Of a stretch of 64,000 bases of DNA, positions 1-13,110 are shown one piece after another (the first letter of the stretch is position 1; each line of letters begins with the position of its first letter). Location of the stretch: positions 1,674,001 through 1,738,000 of the forward strand of contig NW_027480495.1 in assembly GCF_051401765.1 (NCBI RefSeq), written 5' to 3'. The notes under the pieces are model-generated. The model was not told the DNA's origin. It saw only the letters and a program-made list of their open reading frames with translations, and did no database searches. A program made the translations under genes and the position numbers. The stretch is from Calliopsis andreniformis. Its lineage: Eukaryota; Arthropoda; Insecta; Hymenoptera; Andrenidae.

Positions 1-2330
1 TACTCAATATTCAATCCTCATTCCTCAATCCTCAATCCTCAATCCTCAATCTTCAATCCTCAATACTCAATCTGCAATCCTCAATCCTCAAACCTCAATC
101 CTCAATCCTCATTCCTCAATCCTCAATACCCAATCCTCAATCCTCAATCCTCAATCCTCAATCCTCAATCCTCAATCCTCAATCTTCAACCCTGAATCCT
201 CAATCCTCAATACTCAATCCTCAATCTCCAATCCTCAATTCTCAATCCTCAATCCCCAATCCTCAATCCTCAATCCTCAATCCTCAATCCTCAATCCACA
301 ATCCTCAAGCTTCTATACTCAATAATCAATCTCCAATCCTAGATCGTCAATCCTCAATCCTCAATCCACAATCTTCAACCCTGAATCCTCAATCATCAAT
401 ACTCAATCCTCAATCTTCAATCCTCAATACTCAATCTTCAATCCTCAATCCTCAATCCTCAATCCTCAGTCCTCAATATTCAACCCTCAACACTCAATCT
501 TCAATCCTCAATCCTCAATCCTCAATCCTCAATCCTCAGGCATCAATACTCAATCTTCAATGCTCAATCCTCAATCCTCAATCCTCAATCCTCATTCCCC
601 AACCCTCAATCCTCATTCCTCAAACCTCAATCCTCAACCCTCAGTCCTCATACTCAATTCTCAATTCTCAATCCTCAATCCTCAATCCTCAATCTTCAAT
701 CCTCAATAATCAATCTCCAATCCTCAATCCTCAATCCTCGATCCTCAATCCTCAGGCATCAATACTCAATCTTCAATACTCAATCCTCAACCCCCAATCC
801 TCAATCCTCAATCCTCAAACCTCAATCCTCAATCCTCAATATTCAATCATCAATACTCAATCTTTAATCCTCAATCCTCAATCCTCAATCCTCAATCCTC
901 AATCCTCAATCCTCAATACTCAATCCTCAATCCTCAATCCTCAATCCTCAATCCTCATTCCTCAATCCTCAATACACAATCCTCAATCTTCAATCCTCAA
1001 ACATCAATCCTCAATTCTCAATCCTCAATCCTCAGTCCTCAGTCGTCGAATCTCAATCCCCGACGCTTAGCACGCATCCTCAATCCTCAGTCCTCAATCC
1101 TCAACCCTCAAACCTAAATCGTCTACCGTCTGTCCTCGTCCTCAATCCTCAAACCTCAATCCCCAGTCCTCAATATTCAATCAGCAATACTCAATCTTCA
1201 ATCCTCAATCCTCAATCCTCAATCCTCAATCCTCAATCCTCAATCCTCAATATTCAATCATCAATACTCAATCTTCAACCCTCAATCTTCAATCCTCAGT
1301 ACTCAATCTTCCATCCTCAATCCTCAATCCTCAATCCTCAATCCTCAATCCTCAGGCATCAATACTCAATCTACAATATTCAATCCTCAATCCTTAATCC
1401 TCAATCCACAATCCTCAACCTTCAATACTCAATACTCAATCTTCAATCCTCAATCCTCAATCCTCAATCCTCAATCCTCAATCCTCAATCCGCAATATTC
1501 AATCCTCAATACTGAATCTTCAATCATCAATCCTCAATCCTCAATTCTCAGTCGTCAATCCTCAGTCATCAATCCTCAATCTTCAATACTCAATCGTCAA
1601 TCCTTAGTCCTCAATCCTCAATCCTCAATCCTCGTTCCTCAAACCTCAATCCTCAACCCTCAGACTTCATCCTCAATCCTCAAACCTCAATTCTCAATCC
1701 TCAATATTCAATCATCAATACTCAATCTTCAATCCTCAATCCTAAAACCTCAATCCTCTGTCCTCATTCTTCAATCCTAAATACCCAATCCTCAATCTTC
1801 AATCCTCAATCCTCAATACTCAATTCTCAATCCTCAATCCTTAATCCTCAGACCTCAAACGTCAATATTCAACCCTCAGACCTCGTCCTCAATCCACAAC
1901 CCTCATTCCTCAGTCCTCAATATTCAATCATCAATATTCAATCTTCAATCCTCAATCCTCAATCCTCAATCCTCAATCCTCAATCCTCAATCTTCAACCC
2001 TGAATCCTCAATCCTCAATACTCAATCCTCAATCTTCAATCCTCAATACTCAATCTTCAATCCTCAATCCTCAATCCTCAATCCTCAATCCTCAATATTC
2101 AATCATCAATACTCAATCTTCAATCCTCAATCCTCAATCCTCAATTCTCAATCCTGAATCCTCAATCCTCAATCCTCAATCCTCAATCCTCAATCCACAA
2201 TCCTCAAGCTTCTATACTCAATAATCAATCTCCAATCCTAGATCCTCAATCCTCAATCCTCAATCCTCAATCCTCAATCCTCAATCCTCAATATTCAATC
2301 ATCAACACTCAATCTTCAAACCTCAATCTT
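1..2330. repeat. Higher-order block, first of three copies (also 32753 and 57798)
   Basis: Marker variants run in the same order and spacing at offsets +32752 and +57797. The opening TACTCAATATTC matches 32753, and the island core at 1042 matches 33794 and 58839 exactly. A CCTAAAACCT marker at 1741 matches 34486 and 59531, which means one 7-bp unit fewer in both later copies. The match to the 32.75 kb copy fades near 2050. The match to the 57.8 kb copy continues, with offset 57783, to about 2.6 kb. The block holds one CpG island and otherwise ordinary variant heptamers; no gene is seen. Confidence 0.85.
1033..1142 (+). repeat. CpG island element, single, GACG type
   Basis: Core GTCGTCGAATC at 1042 is followed by CCCCGACGCTTAGCACGC, then CTACCGTC and CTCGTCC. 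It stays in 7-bp register, so it is a run of strongly diverged units and not an insertion. This GACG single class is shared only with 33785 and 58830. Confidence 0.85.
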
Positions 2331-3433
2331 CAATCCTCAATTCTCAATCTTCAATCCTCGATCCTCAATCATCAATCCTCAATCCTCAATCCTCAGGCAT
2401 CAATACTCAACCTTCAATGCTCAATCCTCAATCCTCAATCCTCAATCCTCATTCCCCAACCCTCAGTCCTCATTCCTCAAACCTCAATCCTCAACCCTCA
2501 GTCCTCATACTCAATTCTCAATTCTCAATCCTCAATCCTCAATCCTCAATCTTCAATCCTCAATAGTCAATCTCCAATCCTCAATCCTCAATCCTCGATC
2601 CTCAATCCTCAGGCATCAATACTCAATCTTCAATACTCAATCCTCAATCCTCAGTCCTCAATCCTCAATCCTCAAACCTCAATCCTCAATCCTGAATATT
2701 CAATCATCAATACTCAATCTTCGATCCTCAATCCTCAATACTCAATCCTCAATCCTCAATCCTCAATCCTCAATCCTCAATCCTCAATCCTCAATGCTCA
2801 ATCCTCAATCCACAATCCTCAGCCTTCAATACTCATTAATCAATTTCCAATCCTAGATCCTCAATCCTCAATCCTCAATCCTCAATCCTCAATCCTCATT
2901 CTTCAATCCTCAATATTCAATCATCAATCCTCAATCTTCAATCCTCAATCCTCAATTCTCGATCCTCAATCCACAGGCATCAATACTCAATCTTCAATAC
3001 TCAATCCTCAATCCTCAATCCTCAATCCTCAATCCTCAAACCTCAATCCTCAATCCTCAATATTCAATTATCAATACTCAATCTTCAATCCGCAATCCTC
3101 AATCCTCAATCCTCAACCCTCAATCCTCATTCCTCAAACCTCAATCCTCAACCCTCAGTCCTCATACTCAATTCTCAATTCTCAATCCTCAATTCTCAAT
3201 CCTCAATCTTCAGTCCTCAATAATCAATCTCCAATTCTAGATCCTCAATCCCCAATCTTCAATCCTTAATCCTCAATCTTCAATCCCCAATCCCCAGTAC
3301 TCAATTTTCAATCCTCAATGCTCAATCCTCAATCCTCAATCCTCAGTCCTCAATCCTCAATCCTCAATCCTCAATCCTCAACCCTCAGCCCTCATCCTCC
3401 ATCCTCAATCCTCAATCCACAATCCTCGATATT
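2331..3433. repeat. 1103-bp tandem higher-order unit, copy 1
   Basis: Markers here recur exactly 1103 bp later: CGATCC at 2359 and 3462, CAACCTT at 2408, 3511 and 4614. The left edge is placed where the preceding sequences stop matching (CTTCAAACC before copy 1, CGATATTC before copy 2). 1103 is not a multiple of 7 because the unit contains 6-bp members such as CATACT. No gene. Confidence 0.85.
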
Positions 3434-4536
3434 CAATCCTCAATTCTCAATCTTCAATCCTCGATCCTCAATCATCAATCCTCAATCCTCAATCCTCAGG
3501 CATCAATACTCAACCTTCAATGCTCAATCCTCAATCCTCAATCCTCAATCCTCATTCCCCAACCCTCAGTCCTCATTCCTCAAACCTCAATCCTCAACCC
3601 TCAGTCCTCATACTCAATTCTCAATTCTCAATCCTCAATCCTCAATCCTCAATCTTCAATCCTCAATAGTCAATCTCCAATCCTCAATCCTCAATCCTCG
3701 ATCCTCAATCCTCAGGCATCAATACTCAATCTTCAATACTCAATCCTCAATCCTCAATCCTCAATCCTCAATCCTCAAACCTCAATCCTCAATCCTGAAT
3801 ATTCAATCATCAATACTCAATCTTCGATCCTCAATCCTCAATACTCAATCCTCAATCCTCAATCCTCAATCCTCAATCCTCAATCCTCAATCCTCAATGC
3901 TCAATCCTCAATCCACAATCCTCAGCCTTCAATACTCATTAATCAATTTCCAATCCTAGATCCTCAATCCTCAATCCTCAATCCTCAATCCTCAATCCTC
4001 ATTCTTCAATCCTCAATATTCAATCATCAATCCTCAATCTTCAATCCTCAATCCTCAATTCTCGATCCTCAATCCACAGGCATCAATACTCAATCTTCAA
4101 TACTCAATCCTCAATCCTCAATCCTCAATCCTCAATCCTCAAACCTCAATCCTCAATCCTCAATATTCAATTATCAATACTCAATCTTCAATCCGCAATC
4201 CTCAATCCTCAATCCTCAACCCTCAATCCTCATTCCTCAAACCTCAATCCTCAACCCTCAGTCCTCATACTCAATTCTCAATTCTCAATCCTCAATTCTC
4301 AATCCTCAATCTTCAGTCCTCAATAATCAATCTCCAATTCTAGATCCTCAATCCCCAATCTTCAATCCTTAATCCTCAATCTTCAATCCCCAATCCCCAG
4401 TACTCAATTTTCAATCCTCAATGCTCAATCCTCAATCCTCAATCCTCAGTCCTCAATCCTCAATCCTCAATCCTCAATCCTCAACCCTCAGCCCTCATCC
4501 TCCATCCTCAATCCTCAATCCACAATCCTCGATATT
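3434..4536. repeat. 1103-bp tandem higher-order unit, copy 2
   Basis: Second copy of the 1103-bp unit, nearly identical to the first from its left edge. Variant CAATGCT at the end of the shared segment supplies the ATG at 4421, the counterpart of the ATG at 3318. The open frames starting there read only SSILNPQ-type heptapeptides and are not genes. Confidence 0.85.
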
Positions 4537-5130
4537 CAATCCTCAATTCTCAATCTTCAATCCTCGATCCTCAATCATCAATCCTCAATCCTCAATCCTC
4601 AGGCATCAATACTCAACCTTGAATGCTCAATCCTCAATCCTCAATCCTCAATCCTCATTCCCCAACCCTCAGTCCTCATTCCTCAAACCTCAATCCTCAA
4701 CCCTCAGTCCTCATACTCAATTCTCAATTCTCAATCCTCAATCCTCAATCCTCAATCTTCAATCCTCAATAGTCAATCTCCAATCCTCAATCCTCAATCC
4801 TCGATCCTCAATCCTCAGGCATCAATACTCAATCTTCAATACTCAATCCTCAATCCTCAATCCTCAATCCTCAATCCTCAAACCTCAATCCTCAATCCTG
4901 AATATTCAATCATCAATACTCAATCTTCGATCCTCAATCCTCAATACTCAATCCTCAATCCTCAATCCTCAATCCTCAATCCTCAATCCTCAATCCTCAA
5001 TCCTCAATCCTCAATCCACAATCCTCAGCCTTCAATACTCATTAATCAATTTCCAATCCTAGATCCTCAATCCTCAATCCTCAATCCTCAATCCTCAATC
5101 CTCATTCTTCAATCCTCAATATTCAATCAT
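4537..5130. repeat. 1103-bp tandem unit, copy 3 (partial)
   Basis: Matches copy 2 at +1103 (CAACCTT at 4614) as far as CATTCTTCAATCCTCAATATT near 5101-5120. After that the sequence changes to a CAATACGC-bearing variant instead of the CGATCC-bearing one. It therefore ends as a truncated third unit joined to other repeat DNA. Confidence 0.75.
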
Positions 5131-6909
5131 CAATACTCAATCTTCAATCCTCAATCCTCAATCCTCAATCCTCAATATTCAATCATCAATACGCAATCTT
5201 CAACCCTCAATCTTCAATCCTCAATAGTCAATCTTCAATCCTCAATCCTCAATCCTCAATCCTCAATTCTCAATCCCGAATCCTCAATCCTCAATCCTCA
5301 ATCCTCAATCCTCAATCCACAATCCTCAAGCTTCTATACTCAATAATCAATCTCCAATCCTAGATCCTCAATCCTCAATCCTCAATCCTCAATCCTCAAT
5401 CCTCAATCCTCAATATTCAATCATCAATACTCAATCTTCAAACCTCAATCTTCAATCCTCAATTCTCAATCTTCAATCCTCGACCCTCAATCATCAATCC
5501 TCAATCCTCAATCCTCAGGCATCAATACTCAACCTTCAATGCTCAATCCTCAATCCTCAATCCTCAATCCTCATTCCCCAACCCTCAGTCCTCATTCCTC
5601 AAACCTCAATCCTCAACCCTCAGTCCTCATACTCAATTCTCAATTCTCAATCCTCAATCCTCAATCCTCAATCTTCAATCCTCAATCCTCAATTCTCGAT
5701 CCCCAATCCTCAGGCATCAATACTCAACCTTCAATACTCAAACCTCAATCCTCAATCCTCAATCCTCAATCCTCAATCCTCAAACCTCAATCCTCAATCC
5801 TCAATATTCAATCATCAATACTCAATTTTCAATCCGCAATCCTCAATCCTCAATCCTCAACCCTCAATTCTCATTCCTCAAACCTCAATCCTCAACCCTC
5901 AGTCCTCATACTCAATTCTCAATTCTCAATCCTCAATTCTCAATCCTCAATCTTCAGTCCTCAATAATCAATCTCCAATTCTAGATCCTCAATCCCCAAT
6001 CTTCAATCCTTAATCCTCAATCTTCAATCCCCAATCCCCAGTACTCAATTTTGAATCCTCAATGCTCAATCCTCAATCCTCAATCCTCAGTCCTCAATCC
6101 TCAATCCTCAATCCTCAATCCTCAACCCTCAGCCCTCATCCTCCATCCTCAATCCTCAATCCACAATCCTCGATATTCAATCCTCAATTCTCAATCTTCA
6201 ATCCTCGATCCTCAATCATCAATCCTCAATCCTCAATCCTCAGGCATCAATACTCAACCTTCAATGCTCAATCCTCAATCCTCAATCCTCAATCCTCAAT
6301 CCTCATTCCCCAACCCTCAGTCCTCATTCCTCAAACCTCAATCCTCAACCCTCAGTCCTCATACTCAATTATCAATTCTCAATCCTCAATCCTCAATCCT
6401 CAATCTTCAATCCTCAATAGTCAATCTCCAATCCTCAATCCTCAATCCTCGATCCTCAATCCTCAGGCATCAATACTCAATCTTCAATACTCAATCCTCA
6501 ATCCTCAATCCTCAATCCTCAATCCTCAAACCTCAATCCTCAATCCTGAATATTCAATCATCAATACTCAATCTTCGATCCTCAATCCTCAATCCTCAAT
6601 CCTCAATCCTCAATCCTCAATCCTCAATCCTCAATCCTCAATCCTCAATCCTCAATCCTCAATCCACAATCCTCAGCCTTCAATACTCATTAATCAATTT
6701 CCAATCCTAGATCCTCAATCCTCAATCCTCAATCCTCAATCCTCAATCCTCATTCTTCAATCCTCAATATTCAATCATCAATACTCAATCTTCAATCCTC
6801 AATCCTCAATCCTCAATCCTCAATATTCAATCATCAATACGCAATCTTCAACCCTCAATCTTCAATCCTCAATAGTCAATCTTCAATCCTCAATCCTCAA
6901 TCCTCAATC
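5131..6909. repeat. Mosaic of neighbouring higher-order segments
   Basis: About 5.27-5.70 kb matches 2.15-2.57 kb at a constant offset of 3122 (CTTCTAT at 2209 and 5331, CAACCTT at 2408 and 5530). About 5.95-6.76 kb matches 4.3-5.1 kb at offset 1641-1648, including the CAATGCT that puts an ATG at 6062. The part after 6.76 kb resembles 5.1-5.23 kb. The stretch looks like joined pieces of the flanking array. No gene. Confidence 0.75.
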
Positions 6910-8172
6910 CTCAATGCTCAATCCTCAATCCTCAGGTATCAATACTCAATCTACAATATTCAATCCTCAATCCTTAATCCTCAATCCACAATCCTCAACC
7001 TTCAATACTCAATACTCAATCTTCAATCCTCAATCCTCAATCCTCAATCCTCAATCCTTAATCCTCAATCCTCAATATTCAATCCTCAATACTCAACCTT
7101 CAATCATCAATCCTCAATCCTCAATTCTCAGTCGTCAATCCTCAGCCATCATTCCTCAATCTTCAATACTCAATCGTCAATCCTTAGTCCTCAATCCCCA
7201 ATCCTCAATCCTCGTTCCTCAAACCTCAATCCTCAACCCTCAGACTTCATCCTCAATCCTCAAACCTCAATCCTCAATCCTCAATATTCAATCATCAATA
7301 CTCAATCTTCAATCCTCAATCCTAAAACCTCAATCCTCAGTCCTCATTCTTCAATCCTAAATACCCAATCCTCAATCTTCAATCCTCAATCCTCAATACT
7401 CAATTCTCAATCCTCAATCCTTAATCCTCAGACCTCAAACGTCAATATTCAACCCTCAGTCCTCGTCCTCAATCCACAACCCTCAATCCTCAGTCCTCAA
7501 TATTCAATCATCAATATTCAATCTTCAATCCTCAATCCTCAATCCTCAATATTCAATCATCAATACTCAATCTTCAATCCTCAATCCTCAATCCTCAATT
7601 CTCAATCCTGAATCCTCAATCCTCAATCCTCAATCCTCAATCCTCAATCCACAATCCTCAAGCTTCTATACTCAATAATCAATCTCCAATCCTAGATCCT
7701 CAATCCTCAATCCTCAATCCTCAATCCTCAATCCTCAATCCTCAATATTCAATCATCAATACTCAATCTTCAAACCTCAATCTTCAATCCTCAATTCTCA
7801 ATCTTCAATCCTTGATCCTCAATCATCAATCCTCAATCCTCAATCCTCAGGCATCAATACTCAACCTTCAATGCTCAATCCTCAATCCTCAATCCTCAAT
7901 CCTCATTCCCCAACCCTCAGTCCTCATTCCTCAAACCTCAATCCTCAACCCTCAGTCCTCATACTCAATTCTCAATTCTCAATCCTCAATCCTCAATCCT
8001 CAATCTTCAATCCTCAATAGTCAATCTCCAATCCTCAATCCTCAATCTTCGATCCTCAATCCTCAGGCATCAATACTCAATCTTCAATACTCAATCCTCA
8101 ATCCTCAATCCTCAATCCTCAATCCTCAAACCTCAATCCTCAATCCTCAATATTCAATCATCAATACTCAAC
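6910..8172. repeat. Copy of the 1.33-2.6 kb segment
   Basis: Marker order matches 1.33-1.95 kb at offset 5580 (CCTAAAACCT at 1741 and 7321; TATTCAATCA at 1921 and 7501). It then matches 2.09-2.6 kb at offset 5454 (CAACCTT at 2408 and 7862). The change in offset is 126 bp, exactly 18 units, lost near 7.54 kb. No gene. Confidence 0.8.
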
Positions 8173-8600
8173 CTTCGATCCTCAATCCTCAATCCTCAAT
8201 CCTCAATCCTCAATCCTCAATCCTCAATCCTCAATCCTCAATCCTCAATCCTCAATCCACAATCCTCAGCCTTCAGTACTCAATAATCAATTTCCAATCC
8301 TAGATCCTCAATCCTCAATCCTCAATCCTCAATCCTCAATCCTCATTCTTCAATCCTCAATATTCAATCATCAATACTCAATCTTCGATCCTCAATCCTC
8401 AATCCTCAATCCTCAATCCTCAATCCTCAATCCTCAATCCTCAATCCTCAATCCTCAATCCTCAATCCTCAATCCACAATCCTCAGCCTTCAATACTCAA
8501 TAATCAATTTCCAATCCTAGATCCTCAATCCTCAATCCTCAATCCTCAATCCTCAATCCTCATTCTTCAATCCTCAATATTCAATCATCAATACTCAATC
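8173..8600. repeat. Local tandem duplication of about 210-217 bp
   Basis: CTTCGATCC occurs at 8173 and 8383, and the CAGCCTTCA marker at 8267 and 8484. Each is followed by the same run of variants (TCAATTTCCAATCCTAGATC). The copies differ by one 7-bp unit, hence spacing of 210 then 217 bp. A related pair lies near 60.85-61.13 kb. Confidence 0.8.
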
Positions 8601-11600
8601 TTCAATCCTCAATCCTCAATCCTCAATCCTCAATCCTCAATACTCAATCCTCAATATTCAATCATCAATACGCAATCTTCAACCCTCAATCTTCAATCCT
8701 CAATAGTCAATCTTCAATCCTCAATCCTCAATCCTCAATCCTCAATCCTCAATCCTCAGGTATCAATACTCAATCTACAATATTCAATCCTCAATCCTTA
8801 ATCCTCAATCCACAATCCTCAACCTTCAATACTCAATACTCAATCTTCAATCCTCAATCCTCAATCCTCAATCCTCAATCCTCAATCCTCAATCCTCAAT
8901 ATTCAGTCCTCAATACTCAACCTTCAATCATCAATCCTCAATCCTCAATTCTCAGTCGTCAATCCTCAGCCATCATTCCTCAATCTTCAATACTAAATCG
9001 TCAATCCTTAGTCCTCAATCCTCAATCCTCAATCCTCGTTCCTCAAACCTCAATCCTCAACCCTCAGACTTCATCCTCAATCCTCAAACCTCAATCCTCA
9101 ATCCTCAATATTCAATCATCAATACTCAATCTTCAATCCTCAATCCTAAAACCTCAATCCTCAATCCTCATTCTTCAATCCTAAATACCCAATCCTCAAT
9201 CTTCAATCCTCAATCCTCAATACTCAATTCTCAATACTCAATCCTTAATCCTCAGACCTCAAACGTCAATATTCAACCCTCAGTCCTCGTCCTCAATCCA
9301 CAACCATCAATCCTCAGTCCTCAACATTCAATCATCAATATTCAATCTTCAATCCTCAATCCTCAATCCTCAATCCTCAATCCTCAATCCTCAATCTTCA
9401 GCCCATAATCCTCAATCCTCAATACTCAATCCTCAATCTTCAATCCTCAATACTCAATCTTCAATCCTCAATCCTCAATCCTCAATCCTCAATATTCAAT
9501 CATCAATACTCAATCTTCAATCCTCAATCCTCAATCCTCAATTCTCAATCCTGAATCCTCAATCCTCAATCCTCAATCCTCAATCCTTAATCCACAATCC
9601 TCAAGCTTCTATACTCAACAATCAATCTCCAATCCTAGATCCTCAATCCTCAATCCTCAATCCTCAATTCTCAATCTTCAATCCTCAATATTCAATCATC
9701 AATACTCAATCTTCAAACCTCAATCTTCAATCCTCAATACTCAATATTCAATCCTCAATCCTCAATCCTCAATCCTCAATCCTCAATCCTCAGGCATCAA
9801 TACTCAATCTACAATATTCAATCCTCAATCCTTAATCCTCAATCCACAATCCTCAGCCTTCAATACTCAATACTCAATCTTCAATCCTCAATCCTCAATC
9901 CTCAATCCTCAATCCTCAATCCTCAATCCGCAATATTCAATCCTCAATACTCAATCTTCAATCATCAATCCTCAATCCTCAATTCTCAGTCTTCAATCCT
10001 CAGTCATCAATCCTCAATCTTCAATACTCAATCGTCAATCCTTAGTCCTCAATCCTCAATCCTCAATCCTCGTTCCTCAAACCTCAATCCTCAACCCCCA
10101 GTCTTCATCCTCAATCCTCAAACCTCAATCCTCAATCCTCAATATTCAATCATCAATACTAAATCTTCAATCCTCAATCCTCAAACATCAATCCTCAATC
10201 CTCATTCTTCAATCCTAAATACCCAATCCTTAATCTTCAATCCTCAATCCTCAATCCTCAATTCTCAATCCTCAATCCTTAATCCTCAGACCTCAAACAT
10301 CAATATTCAATCCTCAGTCCTCGTCCTCAATCCACAACCCTCAATCCTCAGTCCTCAATATTCAATCATCAATATTCAATCTTCAATCCTTAATCCTCAA
10401 TCCTCATTCCTCAATCCTCAATCCTCAATCTTCAACCCTGAATACTCGATCCTCAATACTCAATCCTCAACCTTCAATCCTCAATACTCAATCTTCAATC
10501 CTCAATCCTCAATCGTCAATCCTCAATCCTCAATCTTCAATCCTCAACACTCAATCTTCAATCCTCAATCCTCAATCCTCAGTCCTCAATCCTCATTCTT
10601 CAATCCTCAATACCCAATCCTCAATCTTCAATCCTCAATCCTCAATCCTCAATCCTAATTCCTCAATCCTCATTCTTCAATCCTCAATAACCAATCCTCA
10701 ATTTCAATCCTCAATCCTCAATCTTCATTTCTCAATCCTCAATCCTCAACCCTCAGCCCTCATCCTCCATCCTCAGTACTCAATCCTCTATCCTCAATAT
10801 TCAATCCTCAATACTCAATCTTCAATCCTCATTCCTCAATCCTCAATCCTCAATCCTCAATCTTCATTCCTCAATACTCAATCTGCAATCCTCAATCCTC
10901 AAACCTCAATCCTCAATCCTCATTCCTCAATCCTCAATTCCCAATCCTCAATCCTCAATCCTCAATCCTCAATCCTCAATATTCAATCATCAATACTCAA
11001 TCTTCAATCCTCAATCTTCAATCCTCAATACTCAACCTTCAATCCTCAATCCTCAATCCTCAATCCTCAATCCTCAAACCTCAATCCTCAATCCTCAATA
11101 TTCAATCATCAATACTCAATCTTCAATCGTCAATCCTCAAACCTCAATCCTCAATACTCATTACTCAATCCTCAATACCCAATCCTCAATCCACAATCCT
11201 TAATCCTCAATCCACAATCCTCAACCTTCAATACTCAATACTCAATCTTCAATCCTCAATCCTCAATCCTCAATCCTCAATCCTCAATCCTCAATCCTCA
11301 ATACTCAATCCTCAATACTCAATCTTCAATCATCAATCCTCAATCCTCAATTCTCAGCCGTCAATCCTCAGTCATCAATCCTCAATCTTCAATACTCAAT
11401 CGTCAACCCTCAATATTCAATCATTAATACTCAATCTTCAATCCTCAATCCTCAAACCTCAATCCTCAATCCTCATTCTTCAATCCTCAATATTCAATCA
11501 TCAATACGCAATCTTCAACCCTCAATCTTCAATCCTCAATAGTCAATCTTCAATCCTCAATCCTCAATCCTCAATCCTCAATCCTCAATCCTCAATCCTC

Positions 11601-13110
11601 AGGTATCAATACTCAATCTACAATATTCAATCCTCAATCCTTAATCCTCAATCCACAATCCTCAACCTTCAATACTCAATACTCAATCTTCAATCCTCAA
11701 TCCTCAATCTTCAATCCTCAATCCTCAATCCTCAATCCTCAATATTCAATCCTCAATACTCAACCTTCAATCATCAATCCTCAATCCTCAATTCTCAGTC
11801 GTCAATCCTCAGTCATCATTCCTCAATCTTCAATACTCAATCGTCAATCCTTAGTCCTCAATCCTCAATCCTCAATCCTCGATCCTCAAACCTCAATCCT
11901 CAACCGTCAGACTTCATCCTCAATCCTCAAACCTCAATCCTCAATCCTCAATATTCAATCATCAATACTCAATCTTCAATCCTCAATCCTAAAACCTCAA
12001 TCCTCAATCCTCATTCTTCAATCCTAAATACCCAATCCTCAATCTTCAATCCTCAATCCTCAATACTCAATTCTCAATCCTCAATCCTTAATCCTCAGAC
12101 CTCAAACGTCAATATTCAACCCTCAGTCCTCGTCCTCAATCCACAACACTCAATCCTCAGTCCTCAATATTCAATCATCAATATTCAATCTTCAATCCTC
12201 AATCCTCAATCCTCAATCCTCAATCCTCAATCCTCAATCTTCAACCCTGAATCCTCAATCCTCAATACTCAATCCTTAATCTTCAATCCTCAATACTCAA
12301 TCTTCAATCCTCAATCCTCAATCCTCAATCCTCAATCCTCAATATTCAATCATCAATACTCAATCTTCAATCCTCAATCCTCAATCCTCAATTCTCAATC
12401 CTCAATCCTCAATCCTCAATCCTCAATCCTCAATCCTCAATCCACAATCCTCAACCTTCTATACTCAATAATCAATCTCCAATCCTAGATCCTCAATCCT
12501 CAATCCTCAATCCTCAATCTTCAACCCTGAATCCTCAATCCTCAATACTCAATCCTCAATCTTCAATCCTCAATACTCAATCTTCAATCCTCAATCCTCA
12601 ATCCTCTATCCTCAATCCTCAATCTTCAACCCTCAACACTCAATCCTCAATCCTCAATCCTCAATCCTCAGTCCTCAACCCTCAATCTTCAATCCTCATT
12701 ACTAATCTTCAATCCTCAATCCTCAATCCTCAATCCTCAATCCTCATTCTTCAATCCTCAATACCCAATCCTCAATCTTCAATCCTCAATCCTTAATCCT
12801 CAATCCACAATCCTCAACCTTCAATACTCAATACTCGATCTTCAATCCTCAATCCTCAATCATCAATCCTAAATTCTCAGTCGTCAATCCTCAGTCACCA
12901 ATCCTCAATCTTCAATACTCAATCGTCAATCCTTAGTCCTCAATCCTCAATCCTCAATCCTCAATCCTCATTCCCCAACCCTCAATCCTCATTCCTCAAA
13001 CCTCAATCCTCAACCCTCAGTCCTCATACTCAATTCTCAATTCTCAATCCTCAATCCTCAATCCTCAATCTTCAATCCTCAATAATCAATCTCCAATCCT
13101 CAATCCTCAA
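8601..13110. repeat. About 4.5-kb higher-order segment, source-like copy
   Basis: Variants along this stretch recur in order at 13.2-16.2 kb: CGCAATC at 8671 and 13239, CAACCATCAA at 9301 and 13841, CAGACCTC at 10287 and 14590, CAGCCGTC at 11355 and 15231. The downstream copy lacks several internal pieces, so this is the fuller version. Around 12.2-13.07 kb it also matches 34.4-35.3 kb at offset 22211, including the rare CATTACTAATC at 12697 and 34908. No gene. Confidence 0.85.

Noticed and set aside
1033..1142. Island as a transposon remnant or inserted unique sequence
   Set aside because: It stays in 7-bp register with neighbouring units and has no terminal inverted repeats or target duplication, so diverged heptamers explain it.
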